From: CAYNTS01 sp964400495
GTDB taxonomy: Bacteria > Fidelibacterota > Marinisomatia > SCGC-AAA003-L08 > D37C17
Length of the DNA stretch: 64,000 bases
Assembly: GCA_964400495.1 (NCBI GenBank)
Contig: CAYNTS010000002.1
Coordinates: 4,881-68,880, forward strand
Direction: 5' to 3'
Each line of letters begins with the position of its first letter. Positions within the stretch are counted from its first letter, which is position 1. The notes under the pieces are model-generated. The model ran no database searches. It was given only the letters and a program-made list of their open reading frames with translations, and was not told the origin of the DNA. Positions 19,476 through 27,185 of this stretch are shown in pieces. A program made the translations under genes and the position numbers.

Positions 19476-19845
19476 TAATATTAAGAATAACAAAAAGACA
19501 ATTCTAACCCTAATTGTAATTTCTGTTTTGGTAATTCTTATGTTGAAATTGCAACTAGATACACGAGCAATTGCAATAATTACGTTGGTTATTGGATATA
19601 TTACTAATATTTTTGCAGGATTAAGTATATTAATTGGTACTATTCCTGTCATTGGACCATTAGTTGTTAAATTATTTACTATCCCAGTATTTTGGCTATT
19701 AAACGCGACTGGTTATTTTACCTCAGCTTATGCTATAAAAAAAGGGTATGGTAAAAATGTTGTTAGCCATAGATTAATGACATTGGTTTTATTAATTGGT
19801 ATAATTATTGGGTATATCTTAGGACATTTGATTCCTGTGCGGTAA
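19462..19845 (+). CDS. Small integral membrane protein, unknown function
   Basis: 127 residues, nearly all hydrophobic after a Lys/Asn-rich N-terminus. About three or four helices (13-30, 36-60, 62-85, 104-124), with glycine/proline-rich turns such as GTIPVIGP. It is the last gene of the glycosyltransferase operon. No family is recognised. Confidence 0.65.
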   Translation: MNLINNIKNNKKTILTLIVISVLVILMLKLQLDTRAIAIITLVIGYITNIFAGLSILIGTIPVIGPLVVKLFTIPVFWLLNATGYFTSAYAIKKGYGKNVVSHRLMTLVLLIGIIIGYILGHLIPVR

Positions 19846-19874
19846 ATAAAAAAGCCCCTTTTAAAAGAGGCTTT
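19845..19874 (-). terminator. Terminator of the 70-residue membrane protein gene (minus strand)
   Basis: On the minus strand AAAGCCTCTT pairs with AAGGGGCTTT (one T.G wobble), followed by TTTATTT. On the plus strand that wobble becomes a C/A mismatch and no T tract follows, so the element belongs to the minus-strand gene at 19936-20148. Confidence 0.75.
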
Positions 19875-19935
19875 CCTATCCGACGAGATTTCATCAATTA
19901 CTTTTGTATATCAAAAGCTCTTTAATCTCAATTAA

Positions 19936-20148
19936 CTATTTCTTATACCAAGATACTACAAGTACCAAAGCTACAAGACCAGCTAAACCTTCTTGACCAA
20001 ACTGACCCATTAAGGTAGCAATACCAGCGATTACACCAAAGTAATCATTAAATAGTATTCCAACAAAGACACCAATAATAACCATTGCTTTAAGCAAATC
20101 AGTGAATTCATTGAGCCAACCTGTGAGTGTATTCATTGCTTGTTTCAT
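19936..20148 (-). CDS. Small two-helix membrane protein A (homologue of neighbour at 20220)
   Basis: 70 residues with a strong ribosome site (AAGGAGAG before the ATG). Two hydrophobic helices (about 18-45 and 50-68), a short amphipathic N-terminus, and a KK end. Its C-terminal half aligns with the gene at 20220-20429: FVGILF ... GLAGLVALVLVVSWYKK against FVNLLY ... GFTGLLALVVFASFLK. I do not recognise the family. It is flanked by the neighbour's terminator upstream and its own terminator downstream, so it is probably an independent transcript. It is very short but RBS, terminator and paralogue all support it. Confidence 0.8.
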   Translation of the reverse strand: MKQAMNTLTGWLNEFTDLLKAMVIIGVFVGILFNDYFGVIAGIATLMGQFGQEGLAGLVALVLVVSWYKK

Positions 20149-20177
20149 TATCTCTCCTTAATAAAATTAGAAAAATA

Positions 20178-20206
20178 GTAAAGGGCTTTGATACAAAGCC
20201 CTTTAC
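20178..20206 (-). terminator. Terminator of small membrane protein B (minus strand)
   Basis: Perfect 13-base-pair stem (GTAAAGGGCTTTG / CAAAGCCCTTTAC) with a three-base loop, followed on the minus strand by TATTTTTCT. It lies 13 bases after the stop of the 69-residue gene. Confidence 0.85.
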
Positions 20207-20219
20207 ATCCATTCAATCG

Positions 20220-20429
20220 TTACTTCAGGAAAGAGGCAAATACAACCAGTGCCAACAACCCAGTAAAACCACCTGTTAGAAATGAATCAATCAAATTAGT
20301 TATTCCACCAATTGGATCGAAGCCAGTTGTATATAATAGATTAACAAACACAAAAGCCACCACAAGACCTTTTGCTAACGTTACTATAGCACCAGCTACA
20401 TCATTTATTGTTCCTGTTACATTTTTCAT
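20220..20429 (-). CDS. Small two-helix membrane protein B (homologue of neighbour at 19936)
   Basis: 69 residues, start ATG with AAAGGAGAAAACG upstream. Hydrophobic helices about 12-33 and 48-68, joined by a Gly/Asp-containing loop (TTGFDPIGGITNLIDSFL). Clearly related to the 70-residue protein next to it. The 5' leader can form several alternative stems including a possible pseudoknot (20453-20507). A perfect terminator follows. No known family is recognised; oligomeric channel or envelope roles are only speculation. Confidence 0.8.
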   Translation of the reverse strand: MKNVTGTINDVAGAIVTLAKGLVVAFVFVNLLYTTGFDPIGGITNLIDSFLTGGFTGLLALVVFASFLK

Positions 20430-20452
20430 CGTTTTCTCCTTTTGTTATTGAT

Positions 20453-20507
20453 GACATCCGTCACAACTTGCCCAAGAATGACGGAAACCTAATGTCTGTG
20501 TTTCCCG
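20453..20507 (-). promoter_or_regulatory. Structured 5' leader with mutually exclusive stems (candidate cis-regulatory RNA)
   Basis: On the minus strand CGGGAAAC (20500-20507) can pair with GTTTCCG (20482-20488). TCCGTCA (20479-20485) can instead pair with TGACGGA (20457-20463), enclosing a small CTT/AAG hairpin. The two stems share 20482-20485, so they exclude each other. The loop of the first (GACAT, 20492-20496) is complementary to ATGTC at 20453-20457, a possible pseudoknot, 20 bases before the ribosome site. It matches no riboswitch class I know. Confidence 0.45.
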
Positions 20508-20539
20508 TGATAAAAACAACATTTAGAAACATCAGCTAC

Positions 20540-20598
20540 AAAAAAACCGGAAAGTCAAAATTAAAAACTAGAAGTTTTCTTTACTTTCGTCTTTCCGG
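20540..20598 (-). terminator. Probable terminator of the Bax-inhibitor family gene
   Basis: On the minus strand CCGGAAAG (20591-20598) pairs with CTTTCCGG (20547-20554), extended inward after one mismatch and with an inner AAAAC/GTTTT hairpin. It is followed by seven T residues (20540-20546). The loop is long, but stem plus T tract fits an intrinsic terminator 116 bases after the stop at 20714. Confidence 0.6.
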
Positions 20599-20713
20599 AT
20601 GAGAAGTTAGGAACAAACAATAATTCAAGTCAATAATTTTATTTAAAGTATTACTTTAATATACAATATGTTGTGCAAAAGATAACGCATAGTCCATATA
20701 TTGTATTTAACAG

Positions 20714-21448
20714 CTATTTTCTTGACTGTAATTTTGCCAATAAACGTAAAATTTCAAGATATAACCAAATTAATGTTACAAGGAGTCCAAATGCACCATA
20801 CCACTCCATATATTGTGGAACATTGGCTTCAGATGCTTCCTCAATAAAATCAAAATCTAATACTAAATTAAGTGATGCAATTACAACAACACCAACACTA
20901 AATAATATACCAAATCCAGAATTACTAGTAATAATTGGGATACTGCTTCCAAAAACCCCCATTATAAAATTCACTAAATAGAGCAACCCAATCCCCCCAG
21001 TTGCAGCAAAAACCCCGAGTTTAAAGTTTTCAGTTACTTTTATTAATTTGGTTTTGTATGCCAATAATAATGCCCCTAATACAGCAAAGGTTAAAAATAC
21101 AGCTTGACCAACTATCCCAGGATATTGCATTTCAAAAATAAGTGAAATTCCCCCTAACGCTAATCCTTCCAACAATGCATAAATAGGAACTGTAATTGGT
21201 GCCCAATGTTTTTTGAATATGGTTGCTATAGCTAATATTAACCCACCAAAAATACCAACAGGAATCAACGCTAAGTTTTGAGATGTCCATGTCCAATAGG
21301 CTGTAAGCATTAACAAGAGTAAAGAGATAGCAGTTTTGTTGACCGTTCCCTCGATAGTCATAGCTTGGTCATTTGTAACAGACAAATTCTTGAATGTTTT
21401 TGAAGTTAATGCTGGATTTCCAGATCTGAGTGATAAATGTCTATTCAT
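20714..21448 (-). CDS. Bax inhibitor-1/YccA family membrane protein
   Basis: 244 residues. The N-terminal RSGNPALTSKTF and the GTVNKTAISLLLLMLTAYWTW block are typical of the bacterial YccA/Bax-inhibitor group. About seven hydrophobic helices follow, with conserved acidic residues in LVLDFDFIEEAS and a short basic tail (LLAKLQSRK). Family members are proposed to be proton-sensitive calcium leak channels or protease modulators; the role here is unknown. It is monocistronic between the ncRNA terminator and its own terminator. Confidence 0.85.
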   Translation of the reverse strand: MNRHLSLRSGNPALTSKTFKNLSVTNDQAMTIEGTVNKTAISLLLLMLTAYWTWTSQNLALIPVGIFGGLILAIATIFKKHWAPITVPIYALLEGLALGGISLIFEMQYPGIVGQAVFLTFAVLGALLLAYKTKLIKVTENFKLGVFAATGGIGLLYLVNFIMGVFGSSIPIITSNSGFGILFSVGVVVIASLNLVLDFDFIEEASEANVPQYMEWYGAFGLLVTLIWLYLEILRLLAKLQSRK

Positions 21449-21504
21449 AATAATCCTAATTTTTTGTATTATAAAATTTAATACATCTTGGGGTGTTAAA
21501 TAAA

Positions 21505-21680
21505 ATAATAAGGGGATTGATTTAAATCAATCCCCCCGTTTATGCATGGGACATCCGCTTTACCAGATGAGAAGGCGTTTAGTAACTGGAAAGCTATGAT
21601 TTAAGCTTTTGGAGGAGGAATGACTACATAGCTATTCCAGTTACCATGGAACCACCATCTTGCAAGGACGTCACATTTAT
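21505..21680 (-). ncRNA. Candidate rod-shaped small RNA with intrinsic terminator
   Basis: Reading the minus strand from about 21672: GACGTCC pairs with GGATGTC (21550-21556), TTGC with GTAA (21560-21563), AGAT with ATCT (21565-21568), and GGTG with CGCC (21574-21577). Then GTAACTGGAATAGCTATG (21627-21644) pairs with CATAGCTTTCCAGTTAC (21582-21598) over 17 bp with one bulged A. The apical loop holds CCTCCTCC. Three G.U wobbles fall in the lower helices; on the plus strand they would be C/A mismatches, which argues for minus-strand transcription. A perfect 24-base palindromic stem (21512-21535) followed by TTATTATTTTATTT ends it. Length and rod shape recall 6S RNA, but I cannot assign a class. 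Confidence 0.6.
21512..21535 (-). terminator. Palindromic terminator of the candidate ncRNA
   Basis: A self-complementary 24-base element: GGGGATTGATTT followed by its reverse complement, with four G.C pairs at the base. On the minus strand it is followed by a T-rich stretch (21498-21511); on the plus strand by CCGTTTATG, so it works for minus-strand transcription. No minus-strand protein gene lies upstream of it, which implies a non-coding transcript. Confidence 0.7.
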
Positions 21681-21796
21681 TTTACCTTTTACCTATATAT
21701 GGGAATTAGTTTGCCAAAAAGGACACATTTTTTTTATTTTTTTAATATTATTTTCATTTCTCCTCTACAAAACGTGTATATTTTTCTTTAAATAAG

Positions 21797-24790
21797 ATGC
21801 AAAAAATGAAACAAATAATAAATATTTTGGTTATAATCACTTTTTTTGGCGGTATTTTACTGTCTCAAAACAAAGAAATTAGTGCAGATTCTCTAATTCA
21901 TATTGCAAATTCATTCCAAAATACCTCAAAGTGGGATAGTGCAAGATTTTATTATTTCAAATCCCTGAGAACCCTACCTTCAAATGAAGATTTTGAAAAA
22001 CGTGCAATAATATTTAAAAATATAGGAAATGGATTTATACGCTTAGGAAATCTTGATTCTGCATCGGTTCATTTAACAAAATCAGAGTTTATTTATAATC
22101 AATTTTTACCAGATCAGAATGCAGGGCTTATAAAAGTACTAAATTCTCTTGCGGTGGTTGAAGCATATAAAAATGATTATAATACTTCAAATGATTATTT
22201 TTCTAAAGCACTCCGTATTCACGAGGCATTAGAAAATCCAGATAAAAAAATTAGTGCAAAATTAAATAATAATATTGGTGCAAATTACGAACGACTAGGG
22301 AATTACCCCTCAGCAAGAAAATTTTATGATGATGCTCTCCAGCTGAAAATTGAAGAATATGGAGAAAATCATAAAACGGTTGCTTCAACTATTGTAAATA
22401 TTGGGTCTTTATATTTCCTTATGAATAACCATCATAAAGCAATCGAATTTTATACAAAAGCATTGGGATTAGACAAAGTTAACACAAAAACTAATACCAT
22501 GATTAAAATTTATCATCATTTAGGACTATGCTATAGTGGTCTTGAAGATTATAAAAAATCTGAAATTTACTTTAACAAAGCATTGTTTTTGGTTCAAGAA
22601 GAATACAGTTCAACACATTTTAATTTTGCAAAAATTTTATTATCTCAATCAAACGTTAAATTAAAACTTAATGATTCTGAATCTGCTCTTGAATTGTGTA
22701 AAAATTCCATAAATATTTATGAGAATTATCATTCTGATATGAAACGAGATTTGGCTTTAAGTTATTTTAGATTGAGTAAAATTTACTTAGAAATGGAAAA
22801 TTATCAAAATGCGCAATTGAATTTCCTTACCTCTCTTGAAATTTATACATCAATTTCTGAAAATTTACCACTTGTAGCAGATATTTATTCGAATTTAGCT
22901 GAAATTGATATTGAGTTAGGTAACTTAAACAAGTCTGAGTTAAACTTTCAGCAAGCGTTGAAAATTAGAGAAAATATTTATGAACCCACCCATCCAATCA
23001 TTTCTACATCTTTCCGAAATCTCGGTGATTTAGCGGTATTACAATCCAAATTTAAATTGGCAGAATCATACTATATAAAATCACTAAATATTTTAGTAGG
23101 AGAAACAAACAAGTTCGATACAATAAATTACCCAAATGTTGAATTAGTTTCATCCAATAGAGAATATTTAGATGTCATTGAGAGTACTATTAAATTGCAG
23201 GAGATTTTAATAAATCAATCGACCAATAAATTTGATAATATAACTATCTTAAAGAATTGTTTAAGGGGAAGCCAGCAAGCTGATTTACTTATTTCTAACA
23301 TTCAGAAATCTCTGAATTTCAATAGTTCAAAACAATTTTTAACTGAAAAATCACAAGAAATGTATGATAAGGCTATTTACCTTTCAAACAGATTGTTTAC
23401 AACCACACAAGATTATCAATTCATAAAACAAGCATTAATATTTTCCGAATCAAGCAGAGCATTGGTGTTTTGGTCAAACACACAATCTTCCAAAGCAAAG
23501 CAGTTTGGAGACGTCCCTTCGGAAATATTAGAATTTGAGACAAATTTAACAAACGATATAACTTACCTTGAAAATCAAAAGTTTCTTGGCGAAAATACAG
23601 TGGAGCTCAATAAATTATATTTTTCTACACTGCAAACACACGATTCTTTAATTACTCAAATAGAACAAACATACCCTAAATATTATAATTTAAAATATAG
23701 TCGACGAAACATTGATATTGCAAACATTCAATCAAAATTACCGCTTCAAACTGCAATAGTAGAGTATTTCCTTGGGAGTGAATATTTATACATTTTCACT
23801 ATCACCCATAATTCAATAAATATGCATCAAACCAAAATTGATGAAATTCCTCACATGGTAAATGAATTAGTGAAAGGTTTGAAAAAAATGGATTTCTTTG
23901 CGTTTGAAGTTCCTTCAAATTATTTGTTTTCAAAACTAATACTGCCAATTATTTCAGAAATTGAATCAGCATCCCAATTGATTATTATTCCAAGTGGTGA
24001 ACTATATTTTCTCCCATTTGAGGTATTAGCACCATCTACTCCTTCAAATGTTTTTCCAGACTTCACAACATTAGATTATTTAATTAAAACATATAATGTG
24101 TCGTACAATTTATCAGCTAATCAGTTTAATGAAAATAAAAAAACAGAATATGAATCTCAATTTATTGCTTTTGCACCTGTTTCTAATTTTGCAACATTTG
24201 AACAAAACAATGGACTATCTTTTTCAACTTTACCCAATTCAGTTGATGAAATAATTGAAATTAGTGAAAAGCTGTCGAACCATGATTATACAATTTCAAA
24301 TTTTATAAACACAAACGCAACGGAAATGAACCTTAAAACTTCCCAAAATAATAATTCGCAATTTTTACATATTGCAACCCATGGAATAATGAATAACAAA
24401 ACTCCAGAATTATCGGCATTATATTTTTATAATGATACCAGTGCGGAAGATAATATTTTATATGCATCTGAAATTTATAATTTGAGAATCTCCACTGATT
24501 TAGTGGTATTAAGTAGTTGTGAAAGTGGTGTGGGTAAATTGATAAAAGGAGAAGGACTTTTATCAATTTCGCGCAGTTTTTTATATGCTGGTGCAGAAAA
24601 TATTATGTTTTCGCTGTGGAAAGTAAGCGATGAAGCAACATCACAATTGATGAATCATTTTTATTCGGAAGTGATAGGTGGAAATTCATATTCCAATGCA
24701 CTGAGAAATGCAAAGTTAGAAATGATATCTAATTCAATGACTGCATATCCACGTAATTGGAGCAGTTTTGTTTTAATTGAAACAAATTAA
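21797..24790 (+). CDS. Secreted TPR-CHAT caspase-like protein
   Basis: 997 residues. The N-terminus (MKQIINILVIITFFGGILLSQ, from either ATG 21797 or 21806) looks like a signal peptide. Residues ~40-450 are tetratricopeptide repeats of the kinesin-light-chain type (NIGANYERLGNYPSARKFYD, HLGLCYSGLEDYKKSEIYF). The C-terminal ~300 residues are a CHAT domain of the caspase-like clan: LIIIPSGELYFLPFE, HIATHG (H862) and VVLSSCESG (C908), so the His-Cys dyad is intact. It converges with, and ends one base from, an anti-sigma gene; the sigma-like gene lies beyond. It may be the sensor/protease of that regulatory system (inference). Confidence 0.88.
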   Translation: MQKMKQIINILVIITFFGGILLSQNKEISADSLIHIANSFQNTSKWDSARFYYFKSLRTLPSNEDFEKRAIIFKNIGNGFIRLGNLDSASVHLTKSEFIYNQFLPDQNAGLIKVLNSLAVVEAYKNDYNTSNDYFSKALRIHEALENPDKKISAKLNNNIGANYERLGNYPSARKFYDDALQLKIEEYGENHKTVASTIVNIGSLYFLMNNHHKAIEFYTKALGLDKVNTKTNTMIKIYHHLGLCYSGLEDYKKSEIYFNKALFLVQEEYSSTHFNFAKILLSQSNVKLKLNDSESALELCKNSINIYENYHSDMKRDLALSYFRLSKIYLEMENYQNAQLNFLTSLEIYTSISENLPLVADIYSNLAEIDIELGNLNKSELNFQQALKIRENIYEPTHPIISTSFRNLGDLAVLQSKFKLAESYYIKSLNILVGETNKFDTINYPNVELVSSNREYLDVIESTIKLQEILINQSTNKFDNITILKNCLRGSQQADLLISNIQKSLNFNSSKQFLTEKSQEMYDKAIYLSNRLFTTTQDYQFIKQALIFSESSRALVFWSNTQSSKAKQFGDVPSEILEFETNLTNDITYLENQKFLGENTVELNKLYFSTLQTHDSLITQIEQTYPKYYNLKYSRRNIDIANIQSKLPLQTAIVEYFLGSEYLYIFTITHNSINMHQTKIDEIPHMVNELVKGLKKMDFFAFEVPSNYLFSKLILPIISEIESASQLIIIPSGELYFLPFEVLAPSTPSNVFPDFTTLDYLIKTYNVSYNLSANQFNENKKTEYESQFIAFAPVSNFATFEQNNGLSFSTLPNSVDEIIEISEKLSNHDYTISNFINTNATEMNLKTSQNNNSQFLHIATHGIMNNKTPELSALYFYNDTSAEDNILYASEIYNLRISTDLVVLSSCESGVGKLIKGEGLLSISRSFLYAGAENIMFSLWKVSDEATSQLMNHFYSEVIGGNSYSNALRNAKLEMISNSMTAYPRNWSSFVLIETN

Positions 24791-24791
24791 A

Positions 24792-25424
24792 CTATTTAAC
24801 TAAAAACTTCCCAACATGGACTAGATCATTATCCGATTCTAGTTTCCAATAATAAAGACCTGGTGATAAGTCTTGATTTAATGTGTGACTACAATCAGTA
24901 GCAGGTTGGGATAATATTGTTTCCCCGGCATTATTCACAATTGATACATACAATTGCATAGTTGCATGTCCGCTCCAAGAGAATGTGATTGGATTTTCTT
25001 TCCAACCATCATTAACAGGCGATTTAATAGAAATTGCTTCTGCTCTAAATTGTTGGTTAACAAGAAATTCCATAGCTGGAAGTGGTGTTAACAATGAGCT
25101 ATCAATTACATTTTGGTTAGAAATTACTAATGCTAATGGTATCATTATAACGCCAATAACAGCAACAAGACCATATCGTAATTGGTTTGACAATTTAATT
25201 CTTTTTGGTAATTTAACTGTTACTGGGTTTATCTGCGAACTTTCGTTATTGTTACTTTGAATAAATGTATATACTTCTATTATTTGATTTCGACAACTAT
25301 CACATTCTGCGATATGTTTCTTTATTCGCCTATCAATTGATTTAATATTATCAGTACTTATTGCATCCAGATATTCGGATACTTGAAATTCAGTCAGGTG
25401 ACTTTGTTTTTTAAATAAATTCAA
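24792..25424 (-). CDS. Zinc-finger anti-sigma factor-like membrane protein
   Basis: 210 residues, TTG start immediately after the sigma-like gene's TAA (CTAATTG), implying translational coupling. The N-terminal cytoplasmic part has an anti-sigma zinc finger: H37-x3-C41-x2-C44 in HIAECDSCRNQ. One membrane helix (about 84-102) follows. The extracytoplasmic C-terminal domain is beta-rich (NPITFSWSGHATMQLYVSI ... LSPGLYYWKLESD), like an Ig/fibronectin-type fold. This is the normal topology for an anti-sigma factor released by regulated proteolysis. It ends one base from the stop of the convergent TPR-CHAT gene. Confidence 0.8.
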   Translation of the reverse strand: MNLFKKQSHLTEFQVSEYLDAISTDNIKSIDRRIKKHIAECDSCRNQIIEVYTFIQSNNNESSQINPVTVKLPKRIKLSNQLRYGLVAVIGVIMIPLALVISNQNVIDSSLLTPLPAMEFLVNQQFRAEAISIKSPVNDGWKENPITFSWSGHATMQLYVSIVNNAGETILSQPATDCSHTLNQDLSPGLYYWKLESDNDLVHVGKFLVK

Positions 25425-26402
25425 TTAGTTTTTCTCTATTGGGATTATGTGTTTGTTTGGTTGGGATAGTGAATCTAAATAATGTTCTAGTAGTGTTTTA
25501 AAATTCTGTTTATCATACACCTTCGAATTATGCATAATATTCATTTTTCTCATAATTTCTAACTCTTTTCGGGATGTCCATTTGTTTAATGCATCACCAG
25601 TTTTTTTATCTTTGGAAATCCTATTTAATACAGTAGCAAGTGTTTCAAACATTTTTTCACTTGAACTGCTACTAGTTTGACCCGATGTCAAAAATTCAAT
25701 TTCATCACAAGGTGCACTAGCTAAGTAAGATTTCAAATCTTCTTTTAACAATTTAATTTTATATTTACACTTTAAACACATAATCAGTTTTTTGGTATTT
25801 TGATAGAATAGATTTAAAATAATTTTTAATCGTTTCAAATCTTCATCTAATTCAAAAGACAGGTAAGTAGTATCTTTTGATTCAACGGATTTACTATCAA
25901 TTTTCATTTTTACCTTCTCAGATAATGGTCTATATTTCTTATCTTGTAAAGACTCTCTATATGTATATGAGATTATCACAGACAAAAAGGACACATTATT
26001 TTTATATTTTTTTAAATTTCTTTTACCGTACCGTCGGAGAATATCCTTTTTTGTAGTTAATAAAATTGTGATAATATCTTGAGTTATGTCATCAACCCGC
26101 TGATTATCGAATGTTTTGAAGGAAACATATTTGTGAATCAAATGCCTGCAAAATAGAACTACAATTTGTGATTCATGTGTTAATAAATAATTTAAGTTGA
26201 GATATTTTTGCAGGTAATTTTCTATTTTTACTAAGTTATCACCGTTCATTATTCTTTTTGCCTTCGATGATGAGTCCACTAATTTAGATAAATGCGAAAA
26301 CAAAATACTCTCGATATCCGGAAACAAATGTTTCTGAAATTCATTTTCAGGGTATAAAACAGTTCGAATAAACGAACGAATATATGTGGAATTATTTATC
26401 AT
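25425..26402 (-). CDS. Divergent sigma-70-like (ECF-type) protein
   Basis: 325 residues. Residues ~80-165 resemble sigma region 2: FCRHLIHKYVSFKTFDNQRVD, then DDITQDIITILL, corresponding to the helix that binds core polymerase. NVSFLSVIISYTYRESLQD lies at the usual region 2.4 position. A standard region 4 helix-turn-helix is not recognisable; instead there is a Cys/Lys-rich segment (LIMCLKCKYKIK) and a long basic C-terminus. The call rests largely on the directly downstream anti-sigma gene (no spacer). It sits nine bases after the PNP gene, so it may ride on that transcript. Confidence 0.55.
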   Translation of the reverse strand: MINNSTYIRSFIRTVLYPENEFQKHLFPDIESILFSHLSKLVDSSSKAKRIMNGDNLVKIENYLQKYLNLNYLLTHESQIVVLFCRHLIHKYVSFKTFDNQRVDDITQDIITILLTTKKDILRRYGKRNLKKYKNNVSFLSVIISYTYRESLQDKKYRPLSEKVKMKIDSKSVESKDTTYLSFELDEDLKRLKIILNLFYQNTKKLIMCLKCKYKIKLLKEDLKSYLASAPCDEIEFLTSGQTSSSSSEKMFETLATVLNRISKDKKTGDALNKWTSRKELEIMRKMNIMHNSKVYDKQNFKTLLEHYLDSLSQPNKHIIPIEKN

Positions 26403-26411
26403 TTTGAGAAA

Positions 26412-27185
26412 TTACAGAGATTTAATCACCTTTTCCAACAAAAAGCCAAAGGATTGTCTCACAAGATCAGCAGTTTCTAAAACTTCTTCATGATTAAGTG
26501 GATTTTCAGAAATCCCTGCTCCGTAATTTGTTAAACACGATATCCCAATAATTTTACATCCTTGCTGAATTGCCTCTTTTATTTCAGGTACAGTTGACAT
26601 TCCTACGGCATCACCCCCAATTGAGATTATATCTTGGATTTCTGCAGGTGTTTCGTACGATGGTCCCAATGTATAGGTATAAATCCCTTGACGAATAGAA
26701 TTATTTTGAAGGGGAACACTGTTTATAATGTTATCAGTAATTAATTGAGGTATTTTAACAACATTTACATTGTAGTTTTCATCTATAAAACTATAATCAA
26801 TATATCCTTCTAGTATCATCAAATCTCCGGGTGCCCAATCTTTCCGTAAGCATCCTGCAGAATTAGTGATTATGATAGTTTTACATCCAAGTGCTTTAAA
26901 TACTTGTATTGGAAAAGTAACAGTTTCCATAGAATGACCTTCATAATAATGGAATCGCCCTTTGGCACACAATATCGGAGTAGATTCCATATATCCAAAA
27001 ATAAGTTCACCCGAATGACCTACAACTGTTGTTTGGGGATATCCCTCAATATTTGAATATGGAATAGTAATTTTGGATGAAAGGGTATCCACAAAATCAC
27101 CCAATCCAGACCCAAGCACAACTGCAACTTTTGGAGGTTCTGGAAATTGATTCATTAATTCTATTGCAATTTTTGTTTCGTTCAT
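26412..27185 (-). CDS. Purine-nucleoside phosphorylase (trimeric type)
   Basis: 257 residues from the ATG at 27185, which overlaps the rlmN stop as ATGA and has GGAG upstream; a GTG-type start at 27212 is less likely. Phosphorolysis of guanosine/inosine for purine salvage. Motifs: VVLGSGLGDF, GRFHYYEGH, ITNSAGCLR, GPSYETPAEI, VGMSTVPE, LTNYGAGI; the Glu and Asn typical of the trimeric class are in place. Probably translated together with rlmN. Confidence 0.93.
   Translation of the reverse strand: MNETKIAIELMNQFPEPPKVAVVLGSGLGDFVDTLSSKITIPYSNIEGYPQTTVVGHSGELIFGYMESTPILCAKGRFHYYEGHSMETVTFPIQVFKALGCKTIIITNSAGCLRKDWAPGDLMILEGYIDYSFIDENYNVNVVKIPQLITDNIINSVPLQNNSIRQGIYTYTLGPSYETPAEIQDIISIGGDAVGMSTVPEIKEAIQQGCKIIGISCLTNYGAGISENPLNHEEVLETADLVRQSFGFLLEKVIKSL

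Noticed and set aside
20457..20507. Known riboswitch class (c-di-GMP, preQ1, SAM, TPP, fluoride)
   Set aside because: None of the conserved core sequences I know for those classes is present; it is left as an unclassified structured leader.
21550..21580. tRNA-like D-arm (TCATCTGGTAAAGC on the minus strand)
   Set aside because: No matching acceptor stem or T-arm; the bases pair instead within the rod-shaped ncRNA.
21618..21631. Shine-Dalgarno-like GGAGGAGGA followed by ATG on the plus strand
   Set aside because: The reading frame stops after three codons (ATG ACT ACA TAG) and lies inside the long hairpin.
21797..24790. Component of a type III-E CRISPR (Craspase) system
   Set aside because: No gRAMP/Cas gene or CRISPR array in the window, and the protein carries a likely signal peptide; only the TPR-CHAT plus sigma logic is shared.
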